Origin: Desulfogranum marinum
GTDB lineage: Bacteria; Desulfobacterota; Desulfobulbia; Desulfobulbales; Desulfobulbaceae
NCBI RefSeq assembly: GCF_016918565.1
Contig: NZ_JAFFQD010000002.1
Span: forward strand, 186,001 to 250,000
Direction: 5' to 3'
DNA: 64,000 nt
Below the pieces are notes generated by a model, which was given only the letters and a program-made list of their open reading frames with translations, had not been told where the DNA came from and did not search any database. A program made the position numbers and the translations under genes. Shown here piece after piece: positions 17,917 to 27,207 of the stretch. Position 1 is the first letter of the stretch, and the number at the start of each line of letters is the position of its first letter.

Positions 17917-19125
17917 ATGAGTTCAGAAATCATTGCACTTGCAGATAGAGTGCTCCGAGTTGCACCTTCCCCAACCCTTGCCGTCAATGCCAAGGCTAAA
18001 GCCTTGCGGGCAACAGGTGCAGATATACTTAATTTCAGTGTTGGTGAACCTGATTTTTCAACTCCAGCACATGTTTGTGATGCAGGAAAGCAGGCCATAG
18101 ATGACGGTCATACCCGTTATACCCCTGTACCGGGTATTCCCGAATTGCGTGAAGCAATATGCAACAGGTTTAAAGAGGATCATGGTTGGGCATTTACAGA
18201 TGACCAAATTCAGGTTTCCTGTGGTGGAAAACATGGTCTTTATAATGTTTTTCAGGCGATCCTTAATCCCGGCGATGAGGTTTTAATACCTGCTCCCTAT
18301 TGGGTGTCCTATCCCCCCATGGTGCAGTTGGCTGGTGGGGTTCCTGTGCTGGTTCCTCTTGATGAGCAAAATAATTTTGATCTTGATGGGGAAACAATCG
18401 CCTCCTACGTGACTGAAAAAACTCGCGGTATTATTTTAAATAGTCCTTCAAACCCTACAGGGGCTATTTTCTCGCTTAAGGGACTTAAGGAAGTTGCTGC
18501 CCTTGCCCTGCAACACAAGTGGCTGGTCGTGTCCGATGATATGTATGAGACGCTGACCTATAACGCGGATCTGCCGCCTCATATTCTTGATGCAGAGCCT
18601 GCGCTCAAAGACCAGACCTTGATTCTCAATGGGGTATCCAAGTCTTTTTCTATGACAGGTTGGCGGATCGGATATTCAGCAGGACCGCTACACCTGATCA
18701 AGGCGATGAATAAAATTCAAAGCCAGTCAACCTCTAATCCTTCCGCACCCTCCCAGTATGCCGCTCTTGCCGCTCTTGAGGGGCCTCAGGATTTCCCAAA
18801 ACTCATGAAAAAGGCATTTTTACCACGGCGCGATTATTTTGTGAATGCGCTCAATACAATAGATGGGGTGAGTTGTATTATGCCTGGAGGCGCTTTTTAT
18901 GTTTTTCCTAATTTTTCAAGCTACTATGGAAAGGCATATTACAACCATACCATTACTGATTCGGTCACCCTTGCAGATTATTTTCTGGACGAGGCATTGG
19001 TCGCCAGTGTTCCAGGTGTCGCTTTTGGCGCTGATGACTTTGTTCGCTTTTCTTTTGCCACTTCCATGGAAGTGCTGGAGGAGGGGATGCGTCGGATAGA
19101 AAAGGCGCTGGCAGCGCTGCGGTAA
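17917..19125 (+). CDS. Class I aspartate-type aminotransferase
   Basis: A PLP-dependent aminotransferase of fold type I, 402 residues, resembling bacterial aspartate aminotransferases of the AspB/AspC subgroup Ib. Key residues are NSPSNPTG near 175-182 and the PLP lysine Lys242 in LNGVSKSFSMTGWRIGY. The start is set at 17917, where AAGGAGAG stands seven bases upstream; the longest frame (from 17842) adds 25 residues that do not look like the family. It probably transfers an amino group between aspartate or a similar amino acid and 2-oxoglutarate. A perfect hairpin follows. Confidence 0.94.
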   Translation: MSSEIIALADRVLRVAPSPTLAVNAKAKALRATGADILNFSVGEPDFSTPAHVCDAGKQAIDDGHTRYTPVPGIPELREAICNRFKEDHGWAFTDDQIQVSCGGKHGLYNVFQAILNPGDEVLIPAPYWVSYPPMVQLAGGVPVLVPLDEQNNFDLDGETIASYVTEKTRGIILNSPSNPTGAIFSLKGLKEVAALALQHKWLVVSDDMYETLTYNADLPPHILDAEPALKDQTLILNGVSKSFSMTGWRIGYSAGPLHLIKAMNKIQSQSTSNPSAPSQYAALAALEGPQDFPKLMKKAFLPRRDYFVNALNTIDGVSCIMPGGAFYVFPNFSSYYGKAYYNHTITDSVTLADYFLDEALVASVPGVAFGADDFVRFSFATSMEVLEEGMRRIEKALAALR

Positions 19126-19146
19126 TAAATGAGAGACGTAGTAGAA

Positions 19147-19185
19147 CAATGGACTGCAAGTGAGGTTCTCACTTGCAGTCCATTG
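19147..19185. terminator. Perfect 18-bp hairpin between convergent genes
   Basis: Bases 19147-19164 (CAATGGACTGCAAGTGAG) are exactly complementary to 19168-19185 around a three-base loop. It lies between the ends of the aminotransferase gene and the convergent lysR gene, so it may terminate both. No long T run follows on either side. Confidence 0.7.
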
Positions 19186-19296
19186 TATTTAATTTGAAAG
19201 GAGTGAACGGAATGCTGTGCATGACAGCCGCTTTTTCCTCGTTGTATTACTGTTTGTAAGAGGGTTGGCTAGGGATTTGCCAATCGAAATGTACTG

Positions 19297-20280
19297 TTAC
19301 TGCTGAACAGTGTTTTTTTCCAACTCGTATCTTTTGAGGAATTTTTTCAGGTTTTCAGGAAGAGAAAGGCATTCCTTGCCATTGATAGCTTTGGCTGCCA
19401 GTTCGCAAAAATCTAAAAATTCAGCCATTAACCTGGTGATAATCTTGTCTTTGTGTTGAATAATTCTCAGTTGCCGACGCATATCTATTCCCTCAATCAC
19501 CAGCATTTTCAACCATCCGTGTTCTAGCTCTCTGCGGACGGTGAGAGCAGAAAGACATGCTGCGCCGGTTCCGGACTCAACAGCTTTTTTGATAGCTTCG
19601 GTGTGCCCGGTTTTTGTGACAATTTTAAGAAGTGAGGAATGCTTACCCAGCTTTTTGGTGAAAATTTCCGCTGTGCCGGACCCTTCTTCACGCATGACCC
19701 AGCTTGTTTCTTTGAGATCCTCCGGGATTTTAAATGCCTTGTGTGAGGCAAGTTTGTGCGAGGGGTTGACGATAATTCCAAGTTCGTCTTCAAACCAGTC
19801 GGTGGCTATTAAAGATTCGACATTGATTTCTCCTTCTACAAACCCGAGATCTGCTTCTCCTTTTGCGACAAGATTTTCAGCTGCCATGGTATTGACGACC
19901 AGCATGTTGATGTGCGCATCCGGGTGCAGTTGCATAAATGCACCGATCAGGTGGGGCAGGACGTAATTGCCAATGGTTGAGCTGGCTACAATTTCCAGTA
20001 CACCCGCTACTGAATCGCTTTGCTCTGTGAGCATGGTTTCAACATTAGCAACCTGGTTGAGTATCTGTTTGGATAACGGGAGCAGGTATCTACCTCGGTC
20101 ATTGAGCAAAAGGCTCCTTCCGTGGCGATCAAACAGCGGGCCACCGAGCTGGTTTTCAAGCTCGCCAAGGGCCATGCTCACTGCCGACTGGGTAAGAAAA
20201 AGTTTTTTACTTGCCCGCGTTACTTGCTGGGTTTCGGCAACGGCAATAAATATTTCTAATTGTCTAAACGTGATAGCCAT
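19297..20280 (-). CDS. LysR-family transcriptional regulator
   Basis: A 327-residue LysR regulator. The winged helix-turn-helix is in residues 1-62 (FRQLEIFIAVAETQQVTRASKKL, LTQSAVSMALGELENQLG), followed by a periplasmic-binding-protein-like effector domain starting near 90. It is divergent from the complex I operon, so it could regulate nuo or itself, but no operator could be assigned. Its stop codon lies in a motif (ACTGTTCAGCAGTAAC) similar to the end of the MITE-like repeat, so the last residues may have been altered by a repeat fragment. Confidence 0.93.
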   Translation of the reverse strand: MAITFRQLEIFIAVAETQQVTRASKKLFLTQSAVSMALGELENQLGGPLFDRHGRSLLLNDRGRYLLPLSKQILNQVANVETMLTEQSDSVAGVLEIVASSTIGNYVLPHLIGAFMQLHPDAHINMLVVNTMAAENLVAKGEADLGFVEGEINVESLIATDWFEDELGIIVNPSHKLASHKAFKIPEDLKETSWVMREEGSGTAEIFTKKLGKHSSLLKIVTKTGHTEAIKKAVESGTGAACLSALTVRRELEHGWLKMLVIEGIDMRRQLRIIQHKDKIITRLMAEFLDFCELAAKAINGKECLSLPENLKKFLKRYELEKNTVQQ

Positions 20281-20448
20281 GTCTTAGCACTTGTATCAAG
20301 ATGATTGAACCTAAGTATTATTGGAATTGAAATCGCTGCGTACACTACCACTTCGACAGAATTGGTCAATGATTTTATCACTTAAATAGGAGTAATTATT
20401 GAACCCCTACAATGAGGCACTTAGGCCAATTAAGTCATAGGTTTGGGC

Positions 20449-20477
20449 TTGACAGGGGAGTTGAATCTCGATATACT
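20449..20477 (+). promoter_or_regulatory. Strong sigma-70 type promoter of the complex I operon
   Basis: TTGACA (20449-20454) is a perfect -35 box and TATACT (20472-20477) a near-perfect -10 box, with a 17-base spacer. Transcription would begin near 20484, about 58 bases before nuoA. It is the best promoter in the window. Confidence 0.85.
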
Positions 20478-20541
20478 GATAAAATGTGCTGATTGGAAGT
20501 ATCAGTTTATTTGATGAAAAAAGAAGTGTATGGAGTGGTGT

Positions 20542-20949
20542 ATGGATCAGGTCACCCTGACTAATATCGTCTACGTTACCATATTTTTAATAGGTGCGCT
20601 ATGTTTCGGTATCGGTCCTATTGTTATCGTTAAACTCTTAAGTCCTTCTTCCCATACTCGACAGACTGCTGGCAAAGCCACGCAGCTGATTGAATGCGGT
20701 ATGGAACCTATTGGAAGTGCCTGGATACGGTTTGGTATTGTCTATTACCTATATGCCTTAATTTTTCTGGCCTTTGACGTTGATGTCCTTTTTCTGTTTC
20801 CGGTGGCTGCAGCCTATAACAGTCCGGAATTTGTTATCAGAGATTTTGTGGAAGTGCTGATCTTTGTAGGTATTTTGTCATTGGCTATTGTTTATGCGTG
20901 GATTAAAGGAGTGTTCGAGTGGAACTTGAAAACGTACCGTCATCAATAG
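20542..20949 (+). CDS. nuoA: Complex I subunit A
   Basis: NuoA is a small membrane subunit of the proton-pumping arm. It has three membrane helices and the conserved loop [37 protein letters not shown]. The start is set at 20542 (MDQVTL), with GGAG six bases upstream; the longest frame begins at 20530, where GAAG is a poorer site. It is the first gene of the operon and overlaps nuoB by 31 bases. Confidence 0.96.
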   Translation: MDQVTLTNIVYVTIFLIGALCFGIGPIVIVKLLSPSSHTRQTAGKATQLIECGMEPIGSAWIRFGIVYYLYALIFLAFDVDVLFLFPVAAAYNSPEFVIRDFVEVLIFVGILSLAIVYAWIKGVFEWNLKTYRHQ

Positions 20950-21407
20950 TTCAATTCGCCCAGCTTGATAAGTTGCTCAACCTTGGGCGCGCTAACTCTC
21001 TTTGGCCGATGACCTTTGGCCTGGCATGCTGTGCCATTGAAATGATGTGCACCGGCGGGTCCCGTTATGATATATCCCGTTTTGGTGCTGAGGTCTTTCG
21101 TCCATCACCAAGGCAGAGTGACGTCATGATCGTAGCAGGCACAATCAATAAAAAGTTGGAACCTGCTGTTAAGACACTTTATGATCAGATGTCTGAACCC
21201 AAGTGGGTCATCGCGATGGGGAACTGTGCTATCTCAGGCGGTCCTTTTAAGGTGAAGGAAAACTATAATGTGGTTGAAGGCGCTGATAAGTTGTTTCCTG
21301 TCGATGTGTATATTCCTGGTTGCCCACCTCGACCCGAGGCTTTGCTCGAAGGAATAATGGCCCTGGAAGAAAAGATCACCGGCAATCGCCGCTGGCCAAG
21401 AGTCTGA
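20919..21407 (+). CDS. nuoB: Complex I subunit B, N2 cluster subunit
   Basis: NuoB holds the terminal [4Fe-4S] cluster N2, which passes electrons to quinone. The 162-residue protein has the ligands Cys37 and Cys38 ([11 protein letters not shown]), Cys103 (GNCAISGG) and Cys135 ([11 protein letters not shown]). It starts with GTG inside the nuoA end, supported by AAAGGAG seven bases upstream. The overlap suggests translational coupling. Confidence 0.97.
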   Translation: MELENVPSSIVQFAQLDKLLNLGRANSLWPMTFGLACCAIEMMCTGGSRYDISRFGAEVFRPSPRQSDVMIVAGTINKKLEPAVKTLYDQMSEPKWVIAMGNCAISGGPFKVKENYNVVEGADKLFPVDVYIPGCPPRPEALLEGIMALEEKITGNRRWPRV

Positions 21408-21428
21408 TTACGCATTTGGTATAAGCCG

Positions 21429-21956
21429 ATGAATAGAATAGAGAAAACACAAGTTGCCTTGGCTGCACTTTTTCCGGAAGGGGAGAACGAGCCGGAAACG
21501 GTAACGCCGGTTGAAGGGGATGAGGCTGAAGAAGCTGTACAAACCGGGCAAAGACAACCTGGAGTGCAACCAACTCCCTACGAAAAACATGGAAGTCACC
21601 TTGATGTGCTATGTGAAAATGAACAGGTTGTTGATATTGCCGGTGTCCTGGATAAAGAAGGCTTTTTCTTAGAAACCATTTCCGGAGTGGACTGGTTAAA
21701 GCAGGAGCAACTGGAAGTTGTTTATGATTATACACGTTATGATCATGAGCTGTGTCGGGTGACGGTGCGAACATTTATATCCCGCACAGATCCTGAACTG
21801 CCGACCATCTCTTCGGTTATCCCCGGAGCTAACTGGCATGAAAGAGAAACATTTGATTTTTACGGAGTAAACTTCTCCGGTCATCCTGACCTCACTCGTA
21901 TCCTTCTTCCTGAAGATGCTGATTTTCACCCCTTACTCAAGGATTATATGCCATGA
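21429..21956 (+). CDS. nuoC: Complex I subunit C, 30-kDa type
   Basis: NuoC is part of the peripheral connecting module. The C-terminal half has the family signature (GANWHERETFDFYGVNFSGHPDL, RILLPED). Residues 17-55 form an acidic, Pro- and Gln-rich stretch (EGENEPETVTPVEGDEAEEA and onward) that I do not expect in NuoC and that is probably a flexible insert. The end overlaps nuoD by four bases (ATGA). NuoC and NuoD are separate genes here, not fused. Confidence 0.94.
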   Translation: MNRIEKTQVALAALFPEGENEPETVTPVEGDEAEEAVQTGQRQPGVQPTPYEKHGSHLDVLCENEQVVDIAGVLDKEGFFLETISGVDWLKQEQLEVVYDYTRYDHELCRVTVRTFISRTDPELPTISSVIPGANWHERETFDFYGVNFSGHPDLTRILLPEDADFHPLLKDYMP

Positions 21957-23071
21957 CACTCCCTGTCGAATTGCGGCATGATGAGACCTTTGTTCTTAAT
22001 CTTGGCCCCCAGCATCCTGCCACCCATGGTGTTCTTCGCGTTAAGCTTACCATGGATGGAGAGTATATTGTCAAGGCTGAGCCGGTGCTCGGATATGTCC
22101 ACCGGATGCACGAAAAACTTGCAGAAGCAGGTAATTTTGCTCAGTTCATGCCGAATACCGCCCGTATGGATTATTTGCATGCGCTGGCGTTTAACCAAGG
22201 TTACGCGCTTGTTGTTGAAAAGGCAGCAGGTATAGAGGTTCCTGAACGAGCTGAATATATACGAGTGATAACGGTAGAGCTCAACCGGATTGCCAGCCAC
22301 TTGTTGTGGTGGGCTGCTTTTTTGCTCGATTTGGGCGGCTTTACTCCACTATTGTATGCCTTTGACGATAGGGAACAAATCCTTGATCTGCTTGAACGGA
22401 TTACCGGTTCCAGGCTCACATACTGTTACATGCGATTTGGCGGTGTTTATAATGATATTGATGATGAGTTTATCACCGGCACCCGCGATTTTATAAAAAG
22501 GCTGCGTTCGCGTATGCCCAGCCTGTATCATGATTTGGTGACCCATAATATTATCCTTATCAAACGGATTAAGGATATTGGATTTATTACTGCAGAGCAG
22601 TGTCGAAAATACGGGGCAACCGGTCCAGTGGCTCGTGGTTCGGGAATTGATTACGATGTGCGCAAGAATGAACCCTTCTCTATTTATCCTGAATTAGATT
22701 TCGACATACCTGTGTATAACGAATGTGATTCAATGGCTAGATATATGGTACGAATGGATGAAATCGAACAGTCACTTCGTATTATCGAGCAGGCGCTTGA
22801 CAAACTACCTGACGGCCCTGTTCAGGCAAAGGTGCCGAAGCTGTTGAAACCAGAAGAAGGATACTACTATTCTGCGGTGGAAACGGCCCGCGGTTCTCTT
22901 GGCCATCGTCTGATCTGTGATGGTGGCAAGACCCCATATCGACTCAAGCTTCGTTCCCCGACATTCTCTAATTTGAGTTTGTTTGGTGAGGTTGCAGAAG
23001 GTATGCTTCTCGCAGATGCCCTGGCTTTTATGGGGAGTCTTGACTTGGTCATTCCTGAGATTGATCGTTAA
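21953..23071 (+). CDS. nuoD: Complex I subunit D, 49-kDa type
   Basis: NuoD lines the quinone-binding cavity together with NuoB and derives from the hydrogenase large subunit. The 372-residue protein has FVLNLGPQHPATHGVLR at the N-terminus, including the HPATHG quinone-site loop, and ends in the expected SLDLVIPEIDR. The hydrogenase NiFe cysteines are absent, as in true complex I. Length is slightly short but normal. Confidence 0.97.
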   Translation: MTLPVELRHDETFVLNLGPQHPATHGVLRVKLTMDGEYIVKAEPVLGYVHRMHEKLAEAGNFAQFMPNTARMDYLHALAFNQGYALVVEKAAGIEVPERAEYIRVITVELNRIASHLLWWAAFLLDLGGFTPLLYAFDDREQILDLLERITGSRLTYCYMRFGGVYNDIDDEFITGTRDFIKRLRSRMPSLYHDLVTHNIILIKRIKDIGFITAEQCRKYGATGPVARGSGIDYDVRKNEPFSIYPELDFDIPVYNECDSMARYMVRMDEIEQSLRIIEQALDKLPDGPVQAKVPKLLKPEEGYYYSAVETARGSLGHRLICDGGKTPYRLKLRSPTFSNLSLFGEVAEGMLLADALAFMGSLDLVIPEIDR

Positions 23072-23093
23072 GTAAGCACAATTACAATTACCT

Positions 23094-24086
23094 ATGGAAA
23101 CAAGTATCTGGCGTCCAATTTTGTATTTGGTTGGCATAATGGCCTTTGCCGGCCTTAATGCGGCCTACCTCGGCTGGTGTGAGCGAAAAGGAGCTGGTCG
23201 TATTCAGCGTCGTCCCGGCCCCAAGGAAGTAGGCTTTGCAGGTTTATTGCAGCCGTTGGCAGACGGTATCAAGCTGATGACAAAACAGCTCATGGTACCT
23301 CAGGGGGTGGACGGTATTATTTTCCGGGTGGCTCCTGTTATTGCCATGATCCCTGCCATCACCTCTATGGTTGTTATACCCTTTTCAGGCAATATTCAGG
23401 CTCGGGCTATGGAGCTGTCCGTGCTCCTTATATTTGCTTTGGCCTCGCTCGGAATGATGGCCGTTCTGCTTGGTGGGTGGGCTTCGGGAAATAAATATGC
23501 AATCATATCATCGGCTCGTGCGGTCTCTCAGAATCTTGCGTATGAGATTCCAATGCTGCTGACAGTGATATCCATCGTTATGATTTCCGGGTCCATGAAC
23601 CTGCGAGATATTGCAATAGATCAACAAGGCGGATTTTGGCACTGGAATATATTTCGATTTGAGAATGGCCACTTCCTCTATATGTGGATAGGTTTTATCA
23701 TCTTTTTTATTTGTTCCCTGGCAGAAACAAACCGTGCTCCTTTTGATATGGCTGAAGCGGAAAGTGAGCTCGTCGCAGGTTATATGACGGAATACGGGTC
23801 CATGGGGTTTGGTCTGTTCATGATGGGCGAATACCTGAATATTGTTGTTGGGGCCTGTCTCACTGCAACACTGTTTTTAGGAGGCTGGGACTGTCCCTTT
23901 GGTTTAACCCCAGGAGTCTGGTGGTTCCTGCTGAAGATCTACGTACTCATTTTTACCGTTATCTGGGTCCGCTGGACCTACCCTCGAACACAGATCTATC
24001 GATTGTTAAATCTTTCTTGGAAAATTCTTATTCCGTTTTCCCTTGTCAATGTGCTGGTTACCGCAGCACTCATCAAGGTATTTTAA
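23094..24086 (+). CDS. nuoH: Complex I subunit H
   Basis: NuoH is the eight-helix membrane subunit that joins the quinone site to the pumping arm. Typical motifs are ERKGAGRIQRRPGPKEVGF near the N-terminus, the ADGIKLMTKQ segment, and AETNRAPFDMAEAESELVAGYMTEYG in the loop facing quinone. It has 330 residues and ends two bases before nuoI. Confidence 0.97.
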   Translation: METSIWRPILYLVGIMAFAGLNAAYLGWCERKGAGRIQRRPGPKEVGFAGLLQPLADGIKLMTKQLMVPQGVDGIIFRVAPVIAMIPAITSMVVIPFSGNIQARAMELSVLLIFALASLGMMAVLLGGWASGNKYAIISSARAVSQNLAYEIPMLLTVISIVMISGSMNLRDIAIDQQGGFWHWNIFRFENGHFLYMWIGFIIFFICSLAETNRAPFDMAEAESELVAGYMTEYGSMGFGLFMMGEYLNIVVGACLTATLFLGGWDCPFGLTPGVWWFLLKIYVLIFTVIWVRWTYPRTQIYRLLNLSWKILIPFSLVNVLVTAALIKVF

Positions 24087-24088
24087 TT

Positions 24089-24529
24089 ATGAGTGGATAC
24101 TGGAGTGATATTCTGGTCGGCAGTAAAAGCCTGGTGACCGGATTGATGATTACGGCCCGACAATTTTTTCGTCCTGTGGTGACTGAGAATTATCCCTATG
24201 AAGTTCCGGAGATGACGGAGCGCTTTAGGGGGCATATTGAGCTCATTGCCAATGAGGAAACTGGTAAACCCAATTGCATCGCCTGCATGGCTTGTCAGAG
24301 GGCATGCCCCTCCGACTGTATTTCCGTTGCCGGAAAGAAAATGGAGGGTGAGAAGAAAAAGACGGTTACCAAATATGTACTTGATTTTACCAAATGCAGT
24401 TTGTGCGGGTCGTGTGTAGAGAGCTGTAAATTCAATGCTCTTCGTTTTTCCAAGGAATACAACCTTGTCAGTTTTAATAAAGATGATTTCATCATCGACT
24501 TGGTCAAGCGATTGGAGGATCAAAACTGA
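24089..24529 (+). CDS. nuoI: Complex I subunit I, 2x[4Fe-4S] ferredoxin type
   Basis: NuoI carries clusters N6a and N6b. From 24089 it has 146 residues with cysteines 63, 66, 69 and 73 (CIACMACQRACP) and 103, 106, 109 and 113 (CSLCGSCVESCK). In the second motif Lys replaces the usual Pro after the fourth Cys. The longest frame begins at 23921 inside nuoH and is rejected; AAGG precedes the chosen ATG. In an enzyme without NuoEFG this subunit is the probable entry point for electrons from ferredoxin or another donor, which is inference from related enzymes. Confidence 0.95.
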   Translation: MSGYWSDILVGSKSLVTGLMITARQFFRPVVTENYPYEVPEMTERFRGHIELIANEETGKPNCIACMACQRACPSDCISVAGKKMEGEKKKTVTKYVLDFTKCSLCGSCVESCKFNALRFSKEYNLVSFNKDDFIIDLVKRLEDQN

Positions 24530-25089
24530 TGCAACCACTTGTCTTCTCGCCGACGCCCAATCCAACTCTTTTTTCCGTAGAGGGGATCGTCGGTATCATA
24601 TTTTTGCTAACTGTGGCTCTTGTTATTTTCGGTGCTCTTGTTGCGGTGAATTCGCACCGATTAGTGCGGGCCGTGTCCGGACTTGCTATTTGCTTCACCG
24701 GACTTGCCGGGGTCTATTACTTTTTACTCAGCCCTTTTCTGGCAATGATGCAGCTCTTGATTTATGTCGGTGCTGTATCGATTTTAATTGCCTTTGGGAT
24801 CATGATGTCGACTCCTGAACAACAAGATCTTCCTGGTAATAAGCACATATCTAAACTCGCTGGTCCTTTAGGATGCAGCGTCGGCGCACTTTTTTTTGCA
24901 GGTTTTTCAGTACTGGGACTGAATACGCAGTGGCAGGTTTTCCCTCGTCCTGAAAATGCAAGCGGAGATATAGAAGCGGTTGGCAAGGTACTGCTCACCA
25001 CACATTCTATGGTATTTGAATTGATTTCCATTGTACTGCTGCTTGCTATTATAGGTGCGTTGGTACTTGCACGAAGAGGGAGGAATTAG
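24529..25089 (+). CDS. nuoJ: Complex I subunit J
   Basis: A membrane subunit of 186 residues with five predicted helices. The third helix has YVGAVSILIAFGIMMSTP, matching the NuoJ signature segment with its pi-bulge region. Its ATG overlaps the nuoI stop by one base (TGATG), so translation is probably coupled. Confidence 0.94.
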   Translation: MQPLVFSPTPNPTLFSVEGIVGIIFLLTVALVIFGALVAVNSHRLVRAVSGLAICFTGLAGVYYFLLSPFLAMMQLLIYVGAVSILIAFGIMMSTPEQQDLPGNKHISKLAGPLGCSVGALFFAGFSVLGLNTQWQVFPRPENASGDIEAVGKVLLTTHSMVFELISIVLLLAIIGALVLARRGRN

Positions 25090-25092
25090 CAC

Positions 25093-25419
25093 ATGGTACT
25101 GCTGAATCTCTACAACTGTTTACAAACCTACTTAGTCCTCGGTGCATTACTCTTTGGATTCGGAGTATATGGTTTGATTGTGCGTAGGACTATTATCGGC
25201 ATGCTTATCTCTTCGGAGTTTATTCTAGCTGCCGCTTCAACTAATTTCATGGCCTTTAACCGGTTTCTTGCACCTGACCCAACTATTGGTCAGATTTTCA
25301 CACTGTTCATAATGGCTATAGCAGCGGCAGAAGCTTCAATAGCTATCAGTATCGTGATCGCTGTCTATCGAAACTATAAATCAATTGATGTTGAAGATCT
25401 TGGCGATCTACAGGGGTAA
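25093..25419 (+). CDS. nuoK: Complex I subunit K
   Basis: NuoK is the small three-helix membrane subunit that joins the antiporter-like arm. The 108-residue protein has the key segment FILAAASTNFMAFNR and AAAEASIAISIVIAVYRNY, whose conserved membrane Glu residues belong to the proton path. It begins three bases after nuoJ. Confidence 0.95.
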   Translation: MVLLNLYNCLQTYLVLGALLFGFGVYGLIVRRTIIGMLISSEFILAAASTNFMAFNRFLAPDPTIGQIFTLFIMAIAAAEASIAISIVIAVYRNYKSIDVEDLGDLQG

Positions 25420-25435
25420 TCGGAGATAAAACACC

Positions 25436-26929
25436 ATGGACGCTGTTTCCACTACCAATATTGTTGAAAATTCATGTCTGCTGCTTGCAGTGATTATCCC
25501 GCTTTTCGGGAGTCTGGTGGTGATGACGTTGAAAAACAATCCGAATCTGCGGGAAGCTATTTCCTGTAGTGCATCGGTACTGCTTTTTATCGTTGTCCTA
25601 TCCTTTATCCCTGCCCTAAAAGCCGGATCAACCCTAGTCTTTCCCATTTTTAAGATTTTACCGGGATTATCGGTCACGCTTCGTGCTGATGGTTTTTCCA
25701 TGATCTTTGCTTTGGTGGCTTCCTCGTTATGGGTGATCGCTGTTTTTTACTCGATGGGCTACATGCGAGCCCATGATGAACCATATCAGACCAGATTTAA
25801 TGCCTGCTTTGCCCTAGCTATTTTTGGAGCCATCGGCGTAGCGTTATCAGATAACCTTTTCACCCTCTATCTCTTTTATGAAATAGTATCTGTTTGCACC
25901 TATCCTCTTGTTGCTCACCACCAGGACAAAGAGTCATATGACGGCGCCAGGAAATACATTGTTTATCTGACAACAACCGCTAAATTCTTTTTGCTGCCTG
26001 CGCTGATTCTTATTTACGTACTGGTTGGTAATCTTGATTTTCCTCATAACATATTCACCGGTATTATCCCTGCCGATACAAAAGGGTGGATTGTTGTGTT
26101 ACTTTACGTGTTCTGTATTTTCGGGTTTGCCAAAAACGGCGTGATGCCGTTTCATCACTGGTTACCCGGAGCAATGGTCGCGCCAACCCCTGTTTCTGCT
26201 CTTCTTCATGCGGTTGCTGTCGTTAAAGTAGGTGTATTCTGTACCACTAGAACCATGCTGTATGTATTTGGTGTCGATACAATGAATATGCTGAATCTTG
26301 GGATACCCACCGCCTATTTTGTCGGGTTTACTATCATTGTCGCATCAGTGATTGCCTTGTCCAAGGATAATTTGAAAGCCAGGCTTGCTTATTCTACTGT
26401 CAGCCAATTGTCTTACATTATCCTCGGGGTAGCGTTACTCACGCCACATGCCATTGATGGCGGATTAATCCATATTGTTAATCATGCTTTTTCCAAGATT
26501 ACGCTCTTCTTCTGTGCAGGGGCTATTTTCATTGCTTCCCATAAAAAATATATATCAGAAATGAGTGGGCTTGGTCGTACTATGCCCTTTACTTTTGGTG
26601 CGTTTGCTGTTGCCTCTCTCTCTATGATCGGCGCCCCGCCTGTTGCCGGCTTTGTTACCAAGTGGTATCTCCTTGTTGGCTCCATGGAAGCGCATCAAGT
26701 AGGTATACTTCTTATACTTATCGCCTCCACTGTGCTCAATGTCGGTTATTTCGCACCGGTAACCTATAAGGCTTTCTTTGGTAAAAGACCTGCAGGGGAA
26801 CCTGAGACAGGCATCAAAGAGGCACCACTCAGCATGCTGATTCCAATTCTTATCGCGGTTACTGTTTCTGTAGTTATCGGTATCTTTCCCGGCTTTATGA
26901 TGCAATTTGTGAAGATGGTGACAGGATGA
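25436..26929 (+). CDS. MrpD-like proton/cation antiporter subunit in the nuo operon
   Basis: A 497-residue membrane protein of the NuoL/M/N-MrpD superfamily. The helix-5 Glu is in LFYEIVSVCTYPLVAHH. The segment GFAKNGVMPFHHWLPGAMVAPTPVSALLHAVAVVK carries the two conserved lysines, so the proton path looks complete. MVAPTPVSALLHAVAVVK is typical of MrpD rather than NuoL. It stands where nuoL should begin, directly after nuoK, and its stop overlaps the next small gene by four bases. It probably acts as a pumping module of this complex I. It lacks a long C-terminal lateral helix. Confidence 0.88.
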   Translation: MDAVSTTNIVENSCLLLAVIIPLFGSLVVMTLKNNPNLREAISCSASVLLFIVVLSFIPALKAGSTLVFPIFKILPGLSVTLRADGFSMIFALVASSLWVIAVFYSMGYMRAHDEPYQTRFNACFALAIFGAIGVALSDNLFTLYLFYEIVSVCTYPLVAHHQDKESYDGARKYIVYLTTTAKFFLLPALILIYVLVGNLDFPHNIFTGIIPADTKGWIVVLLYVFCIFGFAKNGVMPFHHWLPGAMVAPTPVSALLHAVAVVKVGVFCTTRTMLYVFGVDTMNMLNLGIPTAYFVGFTIIVASVIALSKDNLKARLAYSTVSQLSYIILGVALLTPHAIDGGLIHIVNHAFSKITLFFCAGAIFIASHKKYISEMSGLGRTMPFTFGAFAVASLSMIGAPPVAGFVTKWYLLVGSMEAHQVGILLILIASTVLNVGYFAPVTYKAFFGKRPAGEPETGIKEAPLSMLIPILIAVTVSVVIGIFPGFMMQFVKMVTG

Positions 26930-27207
26930 CACAATTTATTGAATATTTGCAAACACATCTCAAGATTTTGGTAGGGGTATGCTATGGCATACTTGTTGTT
27001 GTTGTCGGCTTTGCTCTGGTTGTCGACACAAGTCATGCTCACTCATGGGTTGAACAACATATTCCTGCATTCTGGTCGATATTTGGGGCCATCGCTGCAG
27101 CGGTGATCATTGTAGTGGCGCGATGGCTTGGTCGTGCCGGGCTTCAAGTACGGACTGATTTTTACGACTGTTGCACAGGTGACAACAGCAATGAGGAAGA
27201 GAAATGA
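26926..27207 (+). CDS. Small two-helix membrane protein between antiporter subunits
   Basis: A 93-residue protein with two membrane helices (about 13-33 and 47-65) and a polar tail with a vicinal Cys pair (YDCCTGDN). Both its ends overlap the neighbouring genes by four bases (ATGA), so the three genes are probably translated as a coupled set. I do not recognise the family. The position suggests an accessory subunit that connects or stabilises the two antiporter-like proteins; this is inference. Confidence 0.82.
   Translation: MTQFIEYLQTHLKILVGVCYGILVVVVGFALVVDTSHAHSWVEQHIPAFWSIFGAIAAAVIIVVARWLGRAGLQVRTDFYDCCTGDNSNEEEK

Noticed and set aside
23921-24088. Upstream extension of nuoI
   Set aside because: It lies wholly inside nuoH in another frame, and the text does not resemble NuoI; the ATG at 24089 fits the family.
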